The position numbers and the translations under genes were made by a program. The notes beneath the pieces were generated by a model, which saw nothing but the letters and a program-made list of their open reading frames with translations, had not been told where the DNA came from and did not search any database. Positions 47,449 through 56,731 of a stretch of DNA of 64,000 nucleotides are shown here, piece by piece; position 1 is the stretch's first letter; the number at the start of each line of letters is the position of its first letter. Source of the stretch: Microbacterium croceum (GTDB taxonomy: Bacteria; Actinomycetota; Actinomycetes; Actinomycetales; Microbacteriaceae); contig NZ_JAHWXN010000001.1 in the NCBI RefSeq assembly GCF_023091245.1, forward strand, positions 1,674,001-1,738,000, written 5' to 3'.

Positions 47449-48903
47449 TCAGCGGTTGCTGAACTGCTCCAGGTCGGAGGAGAGACCTTCGTACACGGCC
47501 GGCTTCGCGCGCTGCAGGTAGACGCCGTAGACGATGCCGCCGATCACGGCCAGCACGAGCAGCAGCGGCATCAACCGGATCGCGAGCTCTTCGGACCCGG
47601 CGACGATGTTGAAGTTCACGATCGCGAGTACCGAGATCGCGGCGATGCCGAGGAAGCCGATGCCCGGCGCGATGAATGTGCTCCACCAGCGCGGGTCATG
47701 GGCACGGCGGAAGTGGACGACGATCGAGATAGCGGCCAGCCCCTGCAGGATCAGCACGCTCAAGGTGCCGAAGCCGAGCATGGCGGGCACAAGCGTCACG
47801 ATCGGGTCGGCACCGGCGATCGCGAAGATGATCGCGACGATGCCGGCGAACGACGCCTGTACGATCCCGGCGAGCTGCGGGGCGCCGTTGGACCGGGTGC
47901 GGGCGAGTGACTGGGGCAGGATCCGTGCCCGTCCGAGCGAGTAGAGGTAGCGGGTGGCCGAGTTGTGGAACGCCAGCATCGCGGCGAACAGGCTCACCAG
48001 GAGCAGCACCATCATCACGGTCGTGAGCGGTCCGCCCAGGTACTGCTGAGAGAGCGTGAAGATCAGATCGCCCGTGGGCAGGTGTTCGAGCGCGGTCGCC
48101 TGCGCCTGCGCCACCCCGGTCGCGCTCACCACCGCCCAGGTCGTGACGCCGAGGATGATGCCGATCGCGATGATCGAGGTGTAGGTCGCCCGTGGGATCG
48201 TGCGCAGCGGCTGCTTGGCCTCTTCGCTGAACAGCGCGGTCGCCTCGAATCCGAGGAATCCGGTCGCCGCGAGGAGCAGTCCGATGGGGAGGGAGCCCGA
48301 GAACACGGCCTCAGGACTGAACGCGCCCAGGTCGTAGCCGGTCTGTACGAGCACCGAGACGTCGAACACGACCAGCATGAGCACTTCGAGCACGAGGCAG
48401 ACCCCCAGCACCTTCGAGCTGAAGTCGACGCCGACGCGGGCCAGCACGAAGCACACGATGATCGAGAGCAGACCCCAGACGAGCCAGTGCACGTCGAGGC
48501 CGGTGAGGTCGCGGATGATCGTCTGCATGAAGAAGCCGCTGGTACCGATCGTGCCGACCACGAAGAAGTTGTAGCCGAGCGTGGCGATGAGCCCGGCGAT
48601 CAGTCCGCCGGTGCGGCCGAGTCCCTTCACGACGAAGGCGTAGAACCCTCCGGCATTCACCAGCTGCTTCGACATCTGCGCGTAGCCGACCGCGAACAGC
48701 AGCAGGATCGCCGCGACCAGGAAGAACGACATCGGAGTGCCGCCGCCGTTGCCCAGCGCGATCGCGAGCGACGCCACGACGACGATGCCCGTCAGCGGTG
48801 CGACCGCCGCCAGCACGAGGAAGACGATGCCGGCGACGCCGAGGGCGCCCGGCCGGAGGGAAGTGTGGTTCTGCGTCGCGGACGCAGCTGTCGGGTCTGC
48901 CAC
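47449..48903 (-). CDS. APC-family amino acid/amine permease
   Basis: This 484-residue protein has about 12 membrane helices and the APC pattern at the start (GALGVAGIVFLVLAAVAPLTG) and in the middle (GFLGFEATALFSEEAKQP). It should import an amino acid or amine by cation symport. Its neighbours (moaF, aldehyde dehydrogenase, FeaR-like regulator) point to an aromatic or other monoamine. The GTG at 48903 with AAGGAG 6 nt upstream is preferred to an ATG at 48939. Confidence 0.88.
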   Translation of the reverse strand: MADPTAASATQNHTSLRPGALGVAGIVFLVLAAVAPLTGIVVVASLAIALGNGGGTPMSFFLVAAILLLFAVGYAQMSKQLVNAGGFYAFVVKGLGRTGGLIAGLIATLGYNFFVVGTIGTSGFFMQTIIRDLTGLDVHWLVWGLLSIIVCFVLARVGVDFSSKVLGVCLVLEVLMLVVFDVSVLVQTGYDLGAFSPEAVFSGSLPIGLLLAATGFLGFEATALFSEEAKQPLRTIPRATYTSIIAIGIILGVTTWAVVSATGVAQAQATALEHLPTGDLIFTLSQQYLGGPLTTVMMVLLLVSLFAAMLAFHNSATRYLYSLGRARILPQSLARTRSNGAPQLAGIVQASFAGIVAIIFAIAGADPIVTLVPAMLGFGTLSVLILQGLAAISIVVHFRRAHDPRWWSTFIAPGIGFLGIAAISVLAIVNFNIVAGSEELAIRLMPLLLVLAVIGGIVYGVYLQRAKPAVYEGLSSDLEQFSNR

Positions 48904-49149
48904 GGCGGCTCCTTTGCTCGGTGACGGCCGTGCGTGCACGGCATCGACGACGAGGGGGATCGTCGATAGAGCGAGTCTGCTCGTGCCGGGGTGACCGCGC
49001 TTGACCCTGAGCGAAAGACGATGGTGTCAGCGCGCACAGCCCGCATGTGCCCGCTCGCCGCGGCCGGACCGAGGAGCAGGATGACGGAGAAGACACCGCC
49101 GTCCTCCCCACGCGTCATTCCGGCGCGGGCGTGGCGGTCGAAGGACACG

Positions 49150-49911
49150 ATGGACCTCCACCTCACCGGTACGACCGCCCTCCTCACGGGCGCCGCCAGC
49201 GGCATCGGCCGGGCGACCGCGCTCGCGCTCGCCGCAGAGGGGGTACGTGTCGCACTGCTGGATCGGGATGCGCCGGCGCTGGAGCAGACGGCTGCGGCCG
49301 TGCGCGCACAGGGCGGTGCTGACGTGCTGCCGTTCGTCGTCGACCTCACCGCCGAAGAGGATGTGCAGGGCGCCGTCGATGCCGCGATCGCCGAGCTCGG
49401 GCACCTGGACGCCGTGGTGTGCTGCGCGGGGATCTCCGGGCCGGTCGGCCGGGGGATCGAGCAGACCGCGCTCGCCGAGTGGAACGCCGTGTTCGCGGTG
49501 AACGTCACCGCCGCGTTCCTCGTGCTCCGGCAGGCGCTTCCGGCCCTGCGTGCGGCAGCCTCGGCATCCGTGGTGCTGCTCTCCAGCGACTCGGCGTTCG
49601 TCGCCTCACCGGGCATGGCACCTTATGCCGCATCGAAGGCCGCGCTGGTGCAGTTCGCCCGCGCACTGTCGGTCGACCTCGGCGGTACCGGCATCAGGGT
49701 GAACACCGTGGCCCCATCGATCGTCGACACCCCGATGAGCCGCGGAGACCTCGGCGCCGAGGCATTCGACGCACCCGCGTTCCCCGTGCAGTCGGCGGAC
49801 GAGGTCGCCGCGCACGTGGTCTACCTGGTGTCCCCACGCAGCCGGGCGATCTCCGGCACCACGCTCCTCAGCGACTTCGGATTCAGCGCGCGATCCGGAT
49901 TCCCGGCCTAG
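49150..49911 (+). CDS. Short-chain dehydrogenase/reductase (SDR)
   Basis: This 253-residue Rossmann-fold oxidoreductase has the cofactor loop TGAASGIGRA, the CAG strand motif (AVVCCAGISG) and the catalytic Ser and YAASK. An acidic residue after the second strand (LLDRD) suggests NAD rather than NADP. GAAGGA lies 5 nt before the ATG at 49150. It is divergent from the permease gene, and a second SDR gene follows after 58 bp, so they probably form an operon. The substrate is unknown. Confidence 0.85.
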   Translation: MDLHLTGTTALLTGAASGIGRATALALAAEGVRVALLDRDAPALEQTAAAVRAQGGADVLPFVVDLTAEEDVQGAVDAAIAELGHLDAVVCCAGISGPVGRGIEQTALAEWNAVFAVNVTAAFLVLRQALPALRAAASASVVLLSSDSAFVASPGMAPYAASKAALVQFARALSVDLGGTGIRVNTVAPSIVDTPMSRGDLGAEAFDAPAFPVQSADEVAAHVVYLVSPRSRAISGTTLLSDFGFSARSGFPA

Positions 49912-49969
49912 CCGACAACGACCCCCTCGACCCCCGCGCAGACGCGGAAGAACAATACAAGGAGCAGAC

Positions 49970-50785
49970 ATGGGACTTGCGGTCGGATCGACGGTCTCCG
50001 GACGCGTCATCGTCATCACCGGAGGAGGCACGGGCATCGGCGCCGCTATCGCCGAGCGCTACGCGTCAGAGGGCGCGCACGTCGTGGTGGTCGGTCGGCG
50101 ACCGGAGCCGTTGCAGGCCGTCGAGCGCGCCGTGGGCGCGCACCCTGTCGTCGCGGATGCGGCTGACTCGGCATCCGCGAAAGCCGCCGTCGCCGAGGTG
50201 CTGGCGACTTTCGGGCGCATCGACGTGCTCGTCGCCAACGCCGGAGGGCACGGCTTCTCGCCGGTCGCCGACACCGACGATGCGGGATGGGACGCCGCGA
50301 TCCGTGCGAACCTCACGACAGCCTTCGTCATGGCCAGGGAGTCGCTGCCCGCGCTGCTCGAGTCCAAGGGGCAGATCGTGATCGTGTCGTCGCTCGCCGG
50401 GCTGTTCGCCGGCCCCTCGGTCGCGGGCTATACGGTCGGCAAGCACGCCCTGATCGGACTCACCCGCACGCTCGCGCGGGACTACGGCCGCCACGGGGTC
50501 CGCGTGAACGCGGTCTGCCCCGGCTGGGTGCAGACGCCGATGGCCGATGAGGAGATGGACGAGTTCGCCTCGCACGCCGGGCTCGACTCGCGCGAGGAGG
50601 CCTACGCGACGGTCACCGCAGATGTGCCGCTGCGGCGTCCGGCACGTCCGGCCGAGATCGCCTCGGTGGTGCGCTTCCTGGGGTCGGGGGAGTCGTCGTA
50701 CGTCACCGGGGCAGTGATCGTGGCAGATGGCGGATCGCACGTCGTGGATGTGCCGACCATCGCCTTCGACCACGCCGGGATGTAG
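49970..50785 (+). CDS. Short-chain dehydrogenase/reductase (SDR)
   Basis: This 271-residue SDR has TGGGTGIGAAIA for cofactor binding, the NAG motif (LVANAGGHG) and the catalytic pair in YTVGK. VGRRPE after the second strand suggests NADP use. It is second in the SDR pair; AAGGAG precedes its ATG. It may reduce or oxidise an intermediate of amine-derived aldehydes or alcohols, but that is inference from place only. Confidence 0.85.
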   Translation: MGLAVGSTVSGRVIVITGGGTGIGAAIAERYASEGAHVVVVGRRPEPLQAVERAVGAHPVVADAADSASAKAAVAEVLATFGRIDVLVANAGGHGFSPVADTDDAGWDAAIRANLTTAFVMARESLPALLESKGQIVIVSSLAGLFAGPSVAGYTVGKHALIGLTRTLARDYGRHGVRVNAVCPGWVQTPMADEEMDEFASHAGLDSREEAYATVTADVPLRRPARPAEIASVVRFLGSGESSYVTGAVIVADGGSHVVDVPTIAFDHAGM

Positions 50786-50794
50786 TGGCGTGGC

Positions 50795-51445
50795 TCAGCC
50801 GATCGCGAGTGCGAACCCGTCGCTGCGGGGAACCACGGCGACCTGCGTGAGGTCGTCCACGCGGTAGGTCGGGTTGTGCGCACCGGCGTGCGGTCCGACC
50901 CCGAGCACCCGCATGCCCGCAGCGAGGCCCGCCTGGATGCCGGCGCCCGAGTCCTCGAACACCACGCAGTCGGCGGGGTCGACGCCGAGCAGCTGCGCCC
51001 CGAGCAGGAACCCCTCCGGGTCTGGCTTCGACGCCGACACGTTCTCGGCCGTGACGGTGATGCCGGGCACGGCGAGACCGGCCGCCTGCATACGTGCGGT
51101 CATCAGCGCCACGTTCGCCGAGGTGACGATCGCGTGCGGGAAGGGCTGCAGTGCGTCGAGCACCGCGCCGGCCCCCGGGATCGTCACGACACCGTCGACG
51201 TCGCTCGCCTCGGTGGCCAGCATGAGGTCGTTTTCGCGCAGATTGATGGCGTGATCGCGTTCAGGGAGCATGATCGCCATGCTCTGGTGCCCCTGGCGTC
51301 CGTGGACCACGCTCAGCACGGTCGCCGGGTCGATCCCGTGCGGCTCGGCCCACGCCAGCCAGAGCCGCTCGACCACGGCAGTCGAGTCGACGAGTGTGCC
51401 GTCCATGTCGAGCAGGACGGCGCGGGCATTGATGGTCTGGGTCAC
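50795..51445 (-). CDS. HAD-superfamily sugar phosphatase-like hydrolase
   Basis: This 216-residue protein has the HAD motifs DMDGTLVDS (nucleophile and acid Asp), TSAN, Lys in SKPDPEGF and the acidic pair in FEDSGAGI. The small helical cap resembles phosphatases of hexose or glycerol phosphates and beta-phosphoglucomutases. The GTG at 51445 abuts a GAGGAG and has a minus-strand TAGCCT ending 6 nt upstream, which suggests a leaderless start. Confidence 0.85.
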   Translation of the reverse strand: MTQTINARAVLLDMDGTLVDSTAVVERLWLAWAEPHGIDPATVLSVVHGRQGHQSMAIMLPERDHAINLRENDLMLATEASDVDGVVTIPGAGAVLDALQPFPHAIVTSANVALMTARMQAAGLAVPGITVTAENVSASKPDPEGFLLGAQLLGVDPADCVVFEDSGAGIQAGLAAGMRVLGVGPHAGAHNPTYRVDDLTQVAVVPRSDGFALAIG

Positions 51446-51489
51446 CTCCTCAGGCTAACCCGCATGGATGCGGCGTCACGTCGCACGAC

Positions 51490-51561
51490 ATGCAGGAGAA
51501 GTCGCGGCATGCAGGACCATCCTCGGGAGATTGGTCCCGCAGGCCGCGCGTTCTCCTGCAT
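51490..51561. repeat. Intergenic ATGCAGGA repeat with inverted partner
   Basis: ATGCAGGAGAA (51490-51500) is repeated as ATGCAGGA at 51509 and inverted as TTCTCCTGCAT at 51551-51561, an 11-bp perfect inverted pair. It lies in the gap between the HAD gene and an AraC regulator gene. It may be a REP-like element. Confidence 0.6.
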
Positions 51562-51638
51562 CTGGCGCGCGTGGTCGAGCCGCGTCACGACAGCCGGTGA
51601 TGCCCCCGTGGGACGGCGATCTCAGCGCGATGGTGATG

Positions 51639-52595
51639 TCAGCGGGCGGCGCGGTACTCGCTGGGGGAGACCCCGAACGCCGACTTGAAGGCGCGGCTGA
51701 AGTGTGCGGCATCGACGAAGCCCCAGCGTGCGGCGATCGCCGCGACGGGCCGATCGGCGAGCATGGGGTCGAGCAGATCGCGGCGGCACCGCTCCAGTCG
51801 CCGCGTGCGGATCCAGGTCGACACCGTCACACCCTGCTCCTGGAAGAGGCCGTGCAGGTGCCTCGTCGAGATGAAGTGCGCGGAGGCGATCGACGCGGGG
51901 CCGAGGTCGGTCGACGCGAGATTGCGATCGATGTAGGCGCGGATGCGCTGCACGAGGGCGCGGTGCGGATCGCCCGAGACCTCGTCGAGTCCGAGTTCGC
52001 GGGTGAACACGGTCGTCACCAGATCGAGCGCGCTGTGGGCGAGTCGTGCGCCAGTGGTGCCGGCGAGCTGATCGAGATTGCCGGCCAGCTGCGTGAGATA
52101 CGGCACGACCATGCCGCCGAGGCCTTCGTGGCCCGAGATGCGCACCGCGGTGAGCTGGCCGATCATGTCGGAGGGCAGGCTGATCAGGTGCTTCGGGAAC
52201 ATCACGACCATGGTGCGGAAGTCCTCGTCGAACACGAGGGAATAGGGGCGGTCGGTGTCGTAGACGGCGAGATCGCCGGCCTGCAGCACGGCCTCGCGGT
52301 CGTCCTGGATCAGCAGCCCGGTGCCGGCGAGCATCAGGCTCACCTTGAAGTACGAGCGGTCGCCGCGGGCGATGAGCTCGGGGGTGCGCTCGACGACGTG
52401 GGAGGTCGCCCGCACCTCTGTCACGTGGACCTCGTCGACCGATGCGCCGCGGATCACTCCGCGGAAATGGTCGGGCCCGCCGCTGGACACCTGCAGCGGC
52501 ACGAAGGACTCGGAGACAGCGGCACGGAACTCACTGATGTTGCGGGCGACAAGAGTGGATACCGATTCGGCGGGGGCAGCGGGTGCACCGTTCAT
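51639..52595 (-). CDS. AraC-family regulator, FeaR-like (copy 2)
   Basis: This 318-residue protein has an N-terminal AraC-binding-like sensor domain (SLMLAGTGLLIQDDREAVLQ in its core) and the C-terminal double helix-turn-helix ending FKSAFGVSPSEYRAAR. Its organisation and many residues resemble the regulator encoded at 28085-29086. It probably activates amine or aldehyde catabolism genes nearby, such as the permease/moaF or SDR operons. The ATG at 52595 starts after a short AT-richer promoter region. Confidence 0.83.
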   Translation of the reverse strand: MNGAPAAPAESVSTLVARNISEFRAAVSESFVPLQVSSGGPDHFRGVIRGASVDEVHVTEVRATSHVVERTPELIARGDRSYFKVSLMLAGTGLLIQDDREAVLQAGDLAVYDTDRPYSLVFDEDFRTMVVMFPKHLISLPSDMIGQLTAVRISGHEGLGGMVVPYLTQLAGNLDQLAGTTGARLAHSALDLVTTVFTRELGLDEVSGDPHRALVQRIRAYIDRNLASTDLGPASIASAHFISTRHLHGLFQEQGVTVSTWIRTRRLERCRRDLLDPMLADRPVAAIAARWGFVDAAHFSRAFKSAFGVSPSEYRAAR

Positions 52596-52711
52596 GACTG
52601 ATCACCTCGGGATGGTGGAACGACGACGTTGTATACGATCCGTTCCGCGATGGTATCACCGGGGGCGTCCGAGCGGGGCGACTTCTAGGATGTGGATCGG
52701 AAGGGTGGGCC

Positions 52712-53827
52712 ATGAGAGCTTTCGGGGAGTGGGCCAGGCAGGTGCTGCGGCAGCTGCGGGGACCGGAGACGGCGGATGCCGTGTTCGAGGCGACCGCGCT
52801 GATCGTGGGCGCTGCATTCCTGGTGATCGGCGTGGCGATCGGCTGGCCGGTGTTCTGGGGTCATGAGATGGCGATCAGCGGCAGCGGATCCATCGGCGCC
52901 TTCGCGGCCTACGGGGGAGCAGTCACTGCCGCGGTCGCGTTCGTGCTCGGACGTTGGGCCGTGCGTCCCGAGGAGCGCGCTCCGGATGCCGTGCGCGATG
53001 GCTTCAGCGTGCCGGGCGACCGCCTGCGCTGGTACGACCTCGCGGCGATCGCATTCGCGCATGCCGCGATCGCGTACCTCGGCTGGCTCGGCGTCGCCAA
53101 GCTCCTCGAGAGCAGCTTCACGGATGCGCCGGTCTACCCGTTCCCCGGTGCGGTGCTGGTCGGGGTGGCCTTTGCGCTCACGGCCTACGTGTCATTCCTC
53201 AGCAGCGTCGCGCTCACGCCGATGGTGCTCTCACTCGTGCTCGCCGTGTTCCTCGTGGTCGGTGCCTTCGCGAGCATGCTCGCCTCGAACGATCCGCACT
53301 GGTGGCGCGACAACCTGTCGGCGCTCGGGATGAGCTCGAACAGCGCCTCGCTCGCCTTCAACGCCACCCTCGTCATCGCCGGAGTGATGGTCACGACGAT
53401 CGCGCGCTATGCCACGGCGGGGCTCCCGGCCACCGCACCCGACGACCGCCGCGGTCGCTTCATCGTGCGCGGAGGTCTGATCCTGATGGGGATCTTCCTG
53501 GCCTGCGTCGGCATCTTCCCCGTGGACGAGTTCTTCCTGGTGCACAACACGGTCGCCACCGGGATGACCGTGGTGTTCGCCGTGGTCGTGATCGGACTGC
53601 CGTGGTTCGTGCGCACGATCCCACGGGTGTTCGTGGTGTTCGGCTGGGCGTACGTGCTGGTCATCATCCTGCTCGCCGCCTTCTTCGCCGTCGGCTACTA
53701 CAACCTCACGGCGGTCGAGCTGATCGCGGCGATCCTGATCTTCAGCTGGATCATCGTGTTCCTCCGCACTGCAGGTTCGGTCGCATCACGGCCGGTGGGG
53801 GAGCGCGAGCAGAAGGCCATCGCCTGA
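52712..53827 (+). CDS. Integral membrane protein, DUF998-like
   Basis: This 371-residue protein has about nine hydrophobic helices, with short polar loops and a charged C-terminus. Features include a SISASNDPHWWRDNLSALG-like loop (ASNDPHWWRDNLSALG), which resembles the DUF998 family of actinobacterial membrane proteins. Function is unknown. GGAAGG lies 8 nt before the ATG at 52712, and TAGGAT upstream is a likely -10 box. Confidence 0.7.
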   Translation: MRAFGEWARQVLRQLRGPETADAVFEATALIVGAAFLVIGVAIGWPVFWGHEMAISGSGSIGAFAAYGGAVTAAVAFVLGRWAVRPEERAPDAVRDGFSVPGDRLRWYDLAAIAFAHAAIAYLGWLGVAKLLESSFTDAPVYPFPGAVLVGVAFALTAYVSFLSSVALTPMVLSLVLAVFLVVGAFASMLASNDPHWWRDNLSALGMSSNSASLAFNATLVIAGVMVTTIARYATAGLPATAPDDRRGRFIVRGGLILMGIFLACVGIFPVDEFFLVHNTVATGMTVVFAVVVIGLPWFVRTIPRVFVVFGWAYVLVIILLAAFFAVGYYNLTAVELIAAILIFSWIIVFLRTAGSVASRPVGEREQKAIA

Positions 53828-53855
53828 TCGGGAGGCGACGGCACCGGGCGACGGC

Positions 53856-54716
53856 TCAGTCGCGGCGGAGCGCCTGAGCGGCATCGGCCGTGCGCTGCAG
53901 GGCATGCACGGTGTGCGCGTGACGCTGCTGCGCAACCCCGACGAAGAGGCAGTCGACCAGGGCGAGCTGCGCGATCCGGCTGACCATGGCGCCGGCGCGG
54001 AAGCGCGATTCGCGCGCGTGGGTGAACAGCACGTGGTCGGCGACCGCTGCGAGTGCGGAGTCCGCCGCACTCGTGACACCGATCGTGGTCGTGCCTGCTG
54101 AACGCGCTGTCTGCAGGAACTGCACGGTCTCACTGGTCGTCCCCGAGTTCGAGAAGCCGATCGCGACCGTCTTCTTGGCGCCCAGTGCGGCGGCTGCACT
54201 GGCCTCATGGGCGTCGGAGAGCACGATCGCTGTGCGTCCGATCCGGAGCAGCTTGTGACCCAGATCGTCGGCGACCAGCCGGCTTGCACCGACACCGAAC
54301 AGCAGGATCCGGTTCGCGTGGTCGATGGCCTCCACCGCGGTGGCAAGTACCCCGTAGTCGAGGTTGGCGACGGTCTCCTCGATCGCGAGCAGTTCGAGAG
54401 CCGCGACCTTTCCGACCGCTTCCCTGAGTGAGTCGCCCACCGCGATCTCCGAACCGAACCCGGACGGCGCACTGAACTGCACGGATTCGCGACCGAGCTC
54501 GGTGGCGAGGGCCATGCGCAGCGCCGCGTACCCGCGTAGGCCGATCGCCCGGCAGAAGCGCACGACCGACGCGACCGAGGTGTCGCACAGCGCGGCCAAC
54601 TCGGAGATGGTGCTCTCGACCGCGGTCGTCGGGTTGTCGCGGATCACCCGGGCGATCCGCGCGAGCGAAGGGGGGAGAGTCTCGGCTGCGTTCGCTATGG
54701 TCGTCTGGACGCTCAT
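53856..54716 (-). CDS. MurR/RpiR-family regulator
   Basis: This 286-residue protein has an N-terminal RpiR helix-turn-helix (STISELAALCDTSVASVVRF) and a C-terminal sugar-isomerase (SIS) domain (GVGASRLVADDL, FSNSGTTSETV). Members bind phosphosugars. It is divergent from a kinase-murQ operon, so N-acetylmuramic acid 6-phosphate is the likely effector. AAGGAG lies just upstream of the ATG at 54716. Confidence 0.88.
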   Translation of the reverse strand: MSVQTTIANAAETLPPSLARIARVIRDNPTTAVESTISELAALCDTSVASVVRFCRAIGLRGYAALRMALATELGRESVQFSAPSGFGSEIAVGDSLREAVGKVAALELLAIEETVANLDYGVLATAVEAIDHANRILLFGVGASRLVADDLGHKLLRIGRTAIVLSDAHEASAAAALGAKKTVAIGFSNSGTTSETVQFLQTARSAGTTTIGVTSAADSALAAVADHVLFTHARESRFRAGAMVSRIAQLALVDCLFVGVAQQRHAHTVHALQRTADAAQALRRD

Positions 54717-54846
54717 ACCTCTCCTTGTGATCTCGCGCAGGGCGTCTTGCGTTCCGCATCCGTGCGCACTTCTGATGGCAGCGGCCAAGACACCGGCTGG
54801 ATGGACAATTGTTTCATGGATGCGCGGCGATGCGTAGACTATTTAC

Positions 54847-55752
54847 ATGAGTTCTCCGCACCGGGTCGTCGCGATCGACCTCGGCAAATCCCGTTGCCGC
54901 GTCGCCGTCGATGGTACGCGTCATGACGGCGTCGGTGCGCCCGGCCTGGCGGCGACCGGGGGAATCGCCGCGGCGCTCGCGGCGATCCGCCCCCTGCTCG
55001 ACCGCATCGACGGTGACATCCCGCTGCTCGGCATCGGCGCCGCGGGTGCCTGGGCGGCACCGTCTGCGGCGCAGGAGCTCGCCGCCGCGCTCGCCGCATC
55101 GACCGGCGCCAGGGTCGCCGTCGCCTCCGATGTCGTGACCGCGCACGCCGGTGCGCTCGACGGTGGCGAAGGCGTGCTGCTCATCGCCGGTACGGGAGCC
55201 GCTGCCCTCGGCGTCGACGCGGACGGCGTGCGACTGGTCGACGGGTGGGGCCCGGAGCTCGGAGACTTCGGCAGCGGGTCGTGGCTCGGACGCGAGGCGT
55301 TGCGCGCTGTGCTGCGCCACTCCGCCGGCCTGTCTTCCGATACAGTGCTCACCGCGGCGATCGCGGACCGCGTCGGCGTCGCCTCCGAGGTTCCCGCCTG
55401 GCTCGCGCAGCCCGAACCTCTTGCCCGTCGCCTGGCGACGCTTGCGCCGCTCGTACTGGATGCCGCGGCAGACGGTGACCCGGTCGCCGGCGAGATCGCC
55501 ACGGAAGCCGCGCGTCTGCTCGCCGCCTCCGCCGTCGCCGCCTCGTCGCGCACACTCGAGGTGGTGCTGCACGGCGGACTCACCGACCACGACTGGTTCC
55601 GTTCCGTCCTCGTCGCCGCACTTCAGGCGGCACCATCCGATTCGGCGCCGCGCCGTAGCGTACCTGCCGCCGGCGACGCGCTGGAGGGTGCATCGCTCCT
55701 CGCGCGCCGCACCGACCTCCCCCACGAAAGGTACGTGCACCGTGCTGAATGA
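54847..55752 (+). CDS. BadF/BadG-type sugar kinase, likely N-acetylglucosamine or anhydromuramic acid-recycling kinase
   Basis: This 301-residue ASKHA-fold kinase has the phosphate-1 loop IDLGKSRCRV, LIAGTGAAALG for the second phosphate loop and GPELGDFGSGSWLG as in N-acetylglucosamine kinases. It should phosphorylate an amino sugar released from cell wall. TAGACT ends 6 nt before the ATG, consistent with a leaderless mRNA. It overlaps murQ by 11 bp. Confidence 0.83.
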   Translation: MSSPHRVVAIDLGKSRCRVAVDGTRHDGVGAPGLAATGGIAAALAAIRPLLDRIDGDIPLLGIGAAGAWAAPSAAQELAAALAASTGARVAVASDVVTAHAGALDGGEGVLLIAGTGAAALGVDADGVRLVDGWGPELGDFGSGSWLGREALRAVLRHSAGLSSDTVLTAAIADRVGVASEVPAWLAQPEPLARRLATLAPLVLDAAADGDPVAGEIATEAARLLAASAVAASSRTLEVVLHGGLTDHDWFRSVLVAALQAAPSDSAPRRSVPAAGDALEGASLLARRTDLPHERYVHRAE

Positions 55753-56692
55753 TGATGCGCTGAATGATGACACCCGCCTGACCGCTCTCCTCTCCGTGCT
55801 CGAAGGACTCGGTACGGAGGCATCGACCACCGAGCGCGGCGACCTCGATCTGTTCGGCACCGTCGAGCTGGTGCAGCGGATGAACGCGGAAGACGCGCGC
55901 GTCCCGCTGGCCGTCGCCGAGCGCACCGCTGAGATCGCGGCCGCAGTCGACGGCATCACCGCGCGCTTCCGTCGGGGCGGGCGGCTGATCTACATCGGCG
56001 CAGGTACCGCCGGCCGTATCGGCGTGCTCGATGCGAGCGAGTGCCCTCCGACCTTCGGCACCGATCCCTCGATGGTGATCGGGCTGATCGCGGGCGGTGA
56101 GACCGCCATCCGCTCTGCCGTCGAGAACGCCGAGGACGACGCAGACGCGGCCGAGGCCTCGCTGCGCGAACTCGCGCTCGCCGAGTGCGACACGGTCGTG
56201 GGGATCTCGGCATCAGGCCGCACGCCCTACGTCGTCGGCGGACTCGACTACGCGCGCAGCGTCGGCGCCCTGACGGTCGCGATCGCCTCGAACGCGGACT
56301 CCGCGATCGGTGCGGCGGCCGAGATCGCGATCGAGGTCGTCACGGGTCCCGAGTTCATCTCCGGGTCGACCCGCCTGAAGTCCGGCACCGCGCAGAAGCT
56401 CGTGGTCAACATGCTGACCACGCTCTCGATGATCAAGCTCGGCAAGACCTATCGCGGAGTGATGGTCGACCTGCAGGCGACGAACGAGAAGCTGCACGCG
56501 CGGTCGATCCGCACGGTCGCGCAGCTCGCGGGCGTCGGGGTCGACGAGGCCGCTGATGCACTGGCATCCGCCCGGGGATCGGTCAAGCTCGCCGTGCTGA
56601 TGCTGGCGACCGGCGCGACGGCGGACGCGTCGGCATCCGCTCTCGCCGACGCCGACGGCATCCTGCGCGACGCGATCACCGCGCTGTCCTGA
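55742..56692 (+). CDS. murQ: N-acetylmuramic acid 6-phosphate etherase MurQ
   Basis: This 316-residue SIS-domain lyase carries GAGTAGRIGVLDASECPPTFG in two halves and GISASGRTPYVVGGL, the family's phosphosugar sites. It removes lactate from N-acetylmuramic acid 6-phosphate to give N-acetylglucosamine 6-phosphate. The GTG at 55742 has GAAAGG about 9 nt upstream and overlaps the kinase gene. With the RpiR gene this forms a peptidoglycan-recycling unit. Confidence 0.95.
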   Translation: MLNDDALNDDTRLTALLSVLEGLGTEASTTERGDLDLFGTVELVQRMNAEDARVPLAVAERTAEIAAAVDGITARFRRGGRLIYIGAGTAGRIGVLDASECPPTFGTDPSMVIGLIAGGETAIRSAVENAEDDADAAEASLRELALAECDTVVGISASGRTPYVVGGLDYARSVGALTVAIASNADSAIGAAAEIAIEVVTGPEFISGSTRLKSGTAQKLVVNMLTTLSMIKLGKTYRGVMVDLQATNEKLHARSIRTVAQLAGVGVDEAADALASARGSVKLAVLMLATGATADASASALADADGILRDAITALS

Positions 56693-56698
56693 GCGCTT

Positions 56699-56731
56699 GC
56701 ACCTGCGGTCAGTGGCCGCAGGCGCAGGTGC
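56699..56731. terminator. Hairpin between convergent murQ and amine oxidase genes
   Basis: GCACCTGCG (56699-56707) pairs with CGCAGGTGC (56723-56731). It overlaps the last Cys/His codons of the amine oxidase gene. No U-tract is seen. Confidence 0.5.
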
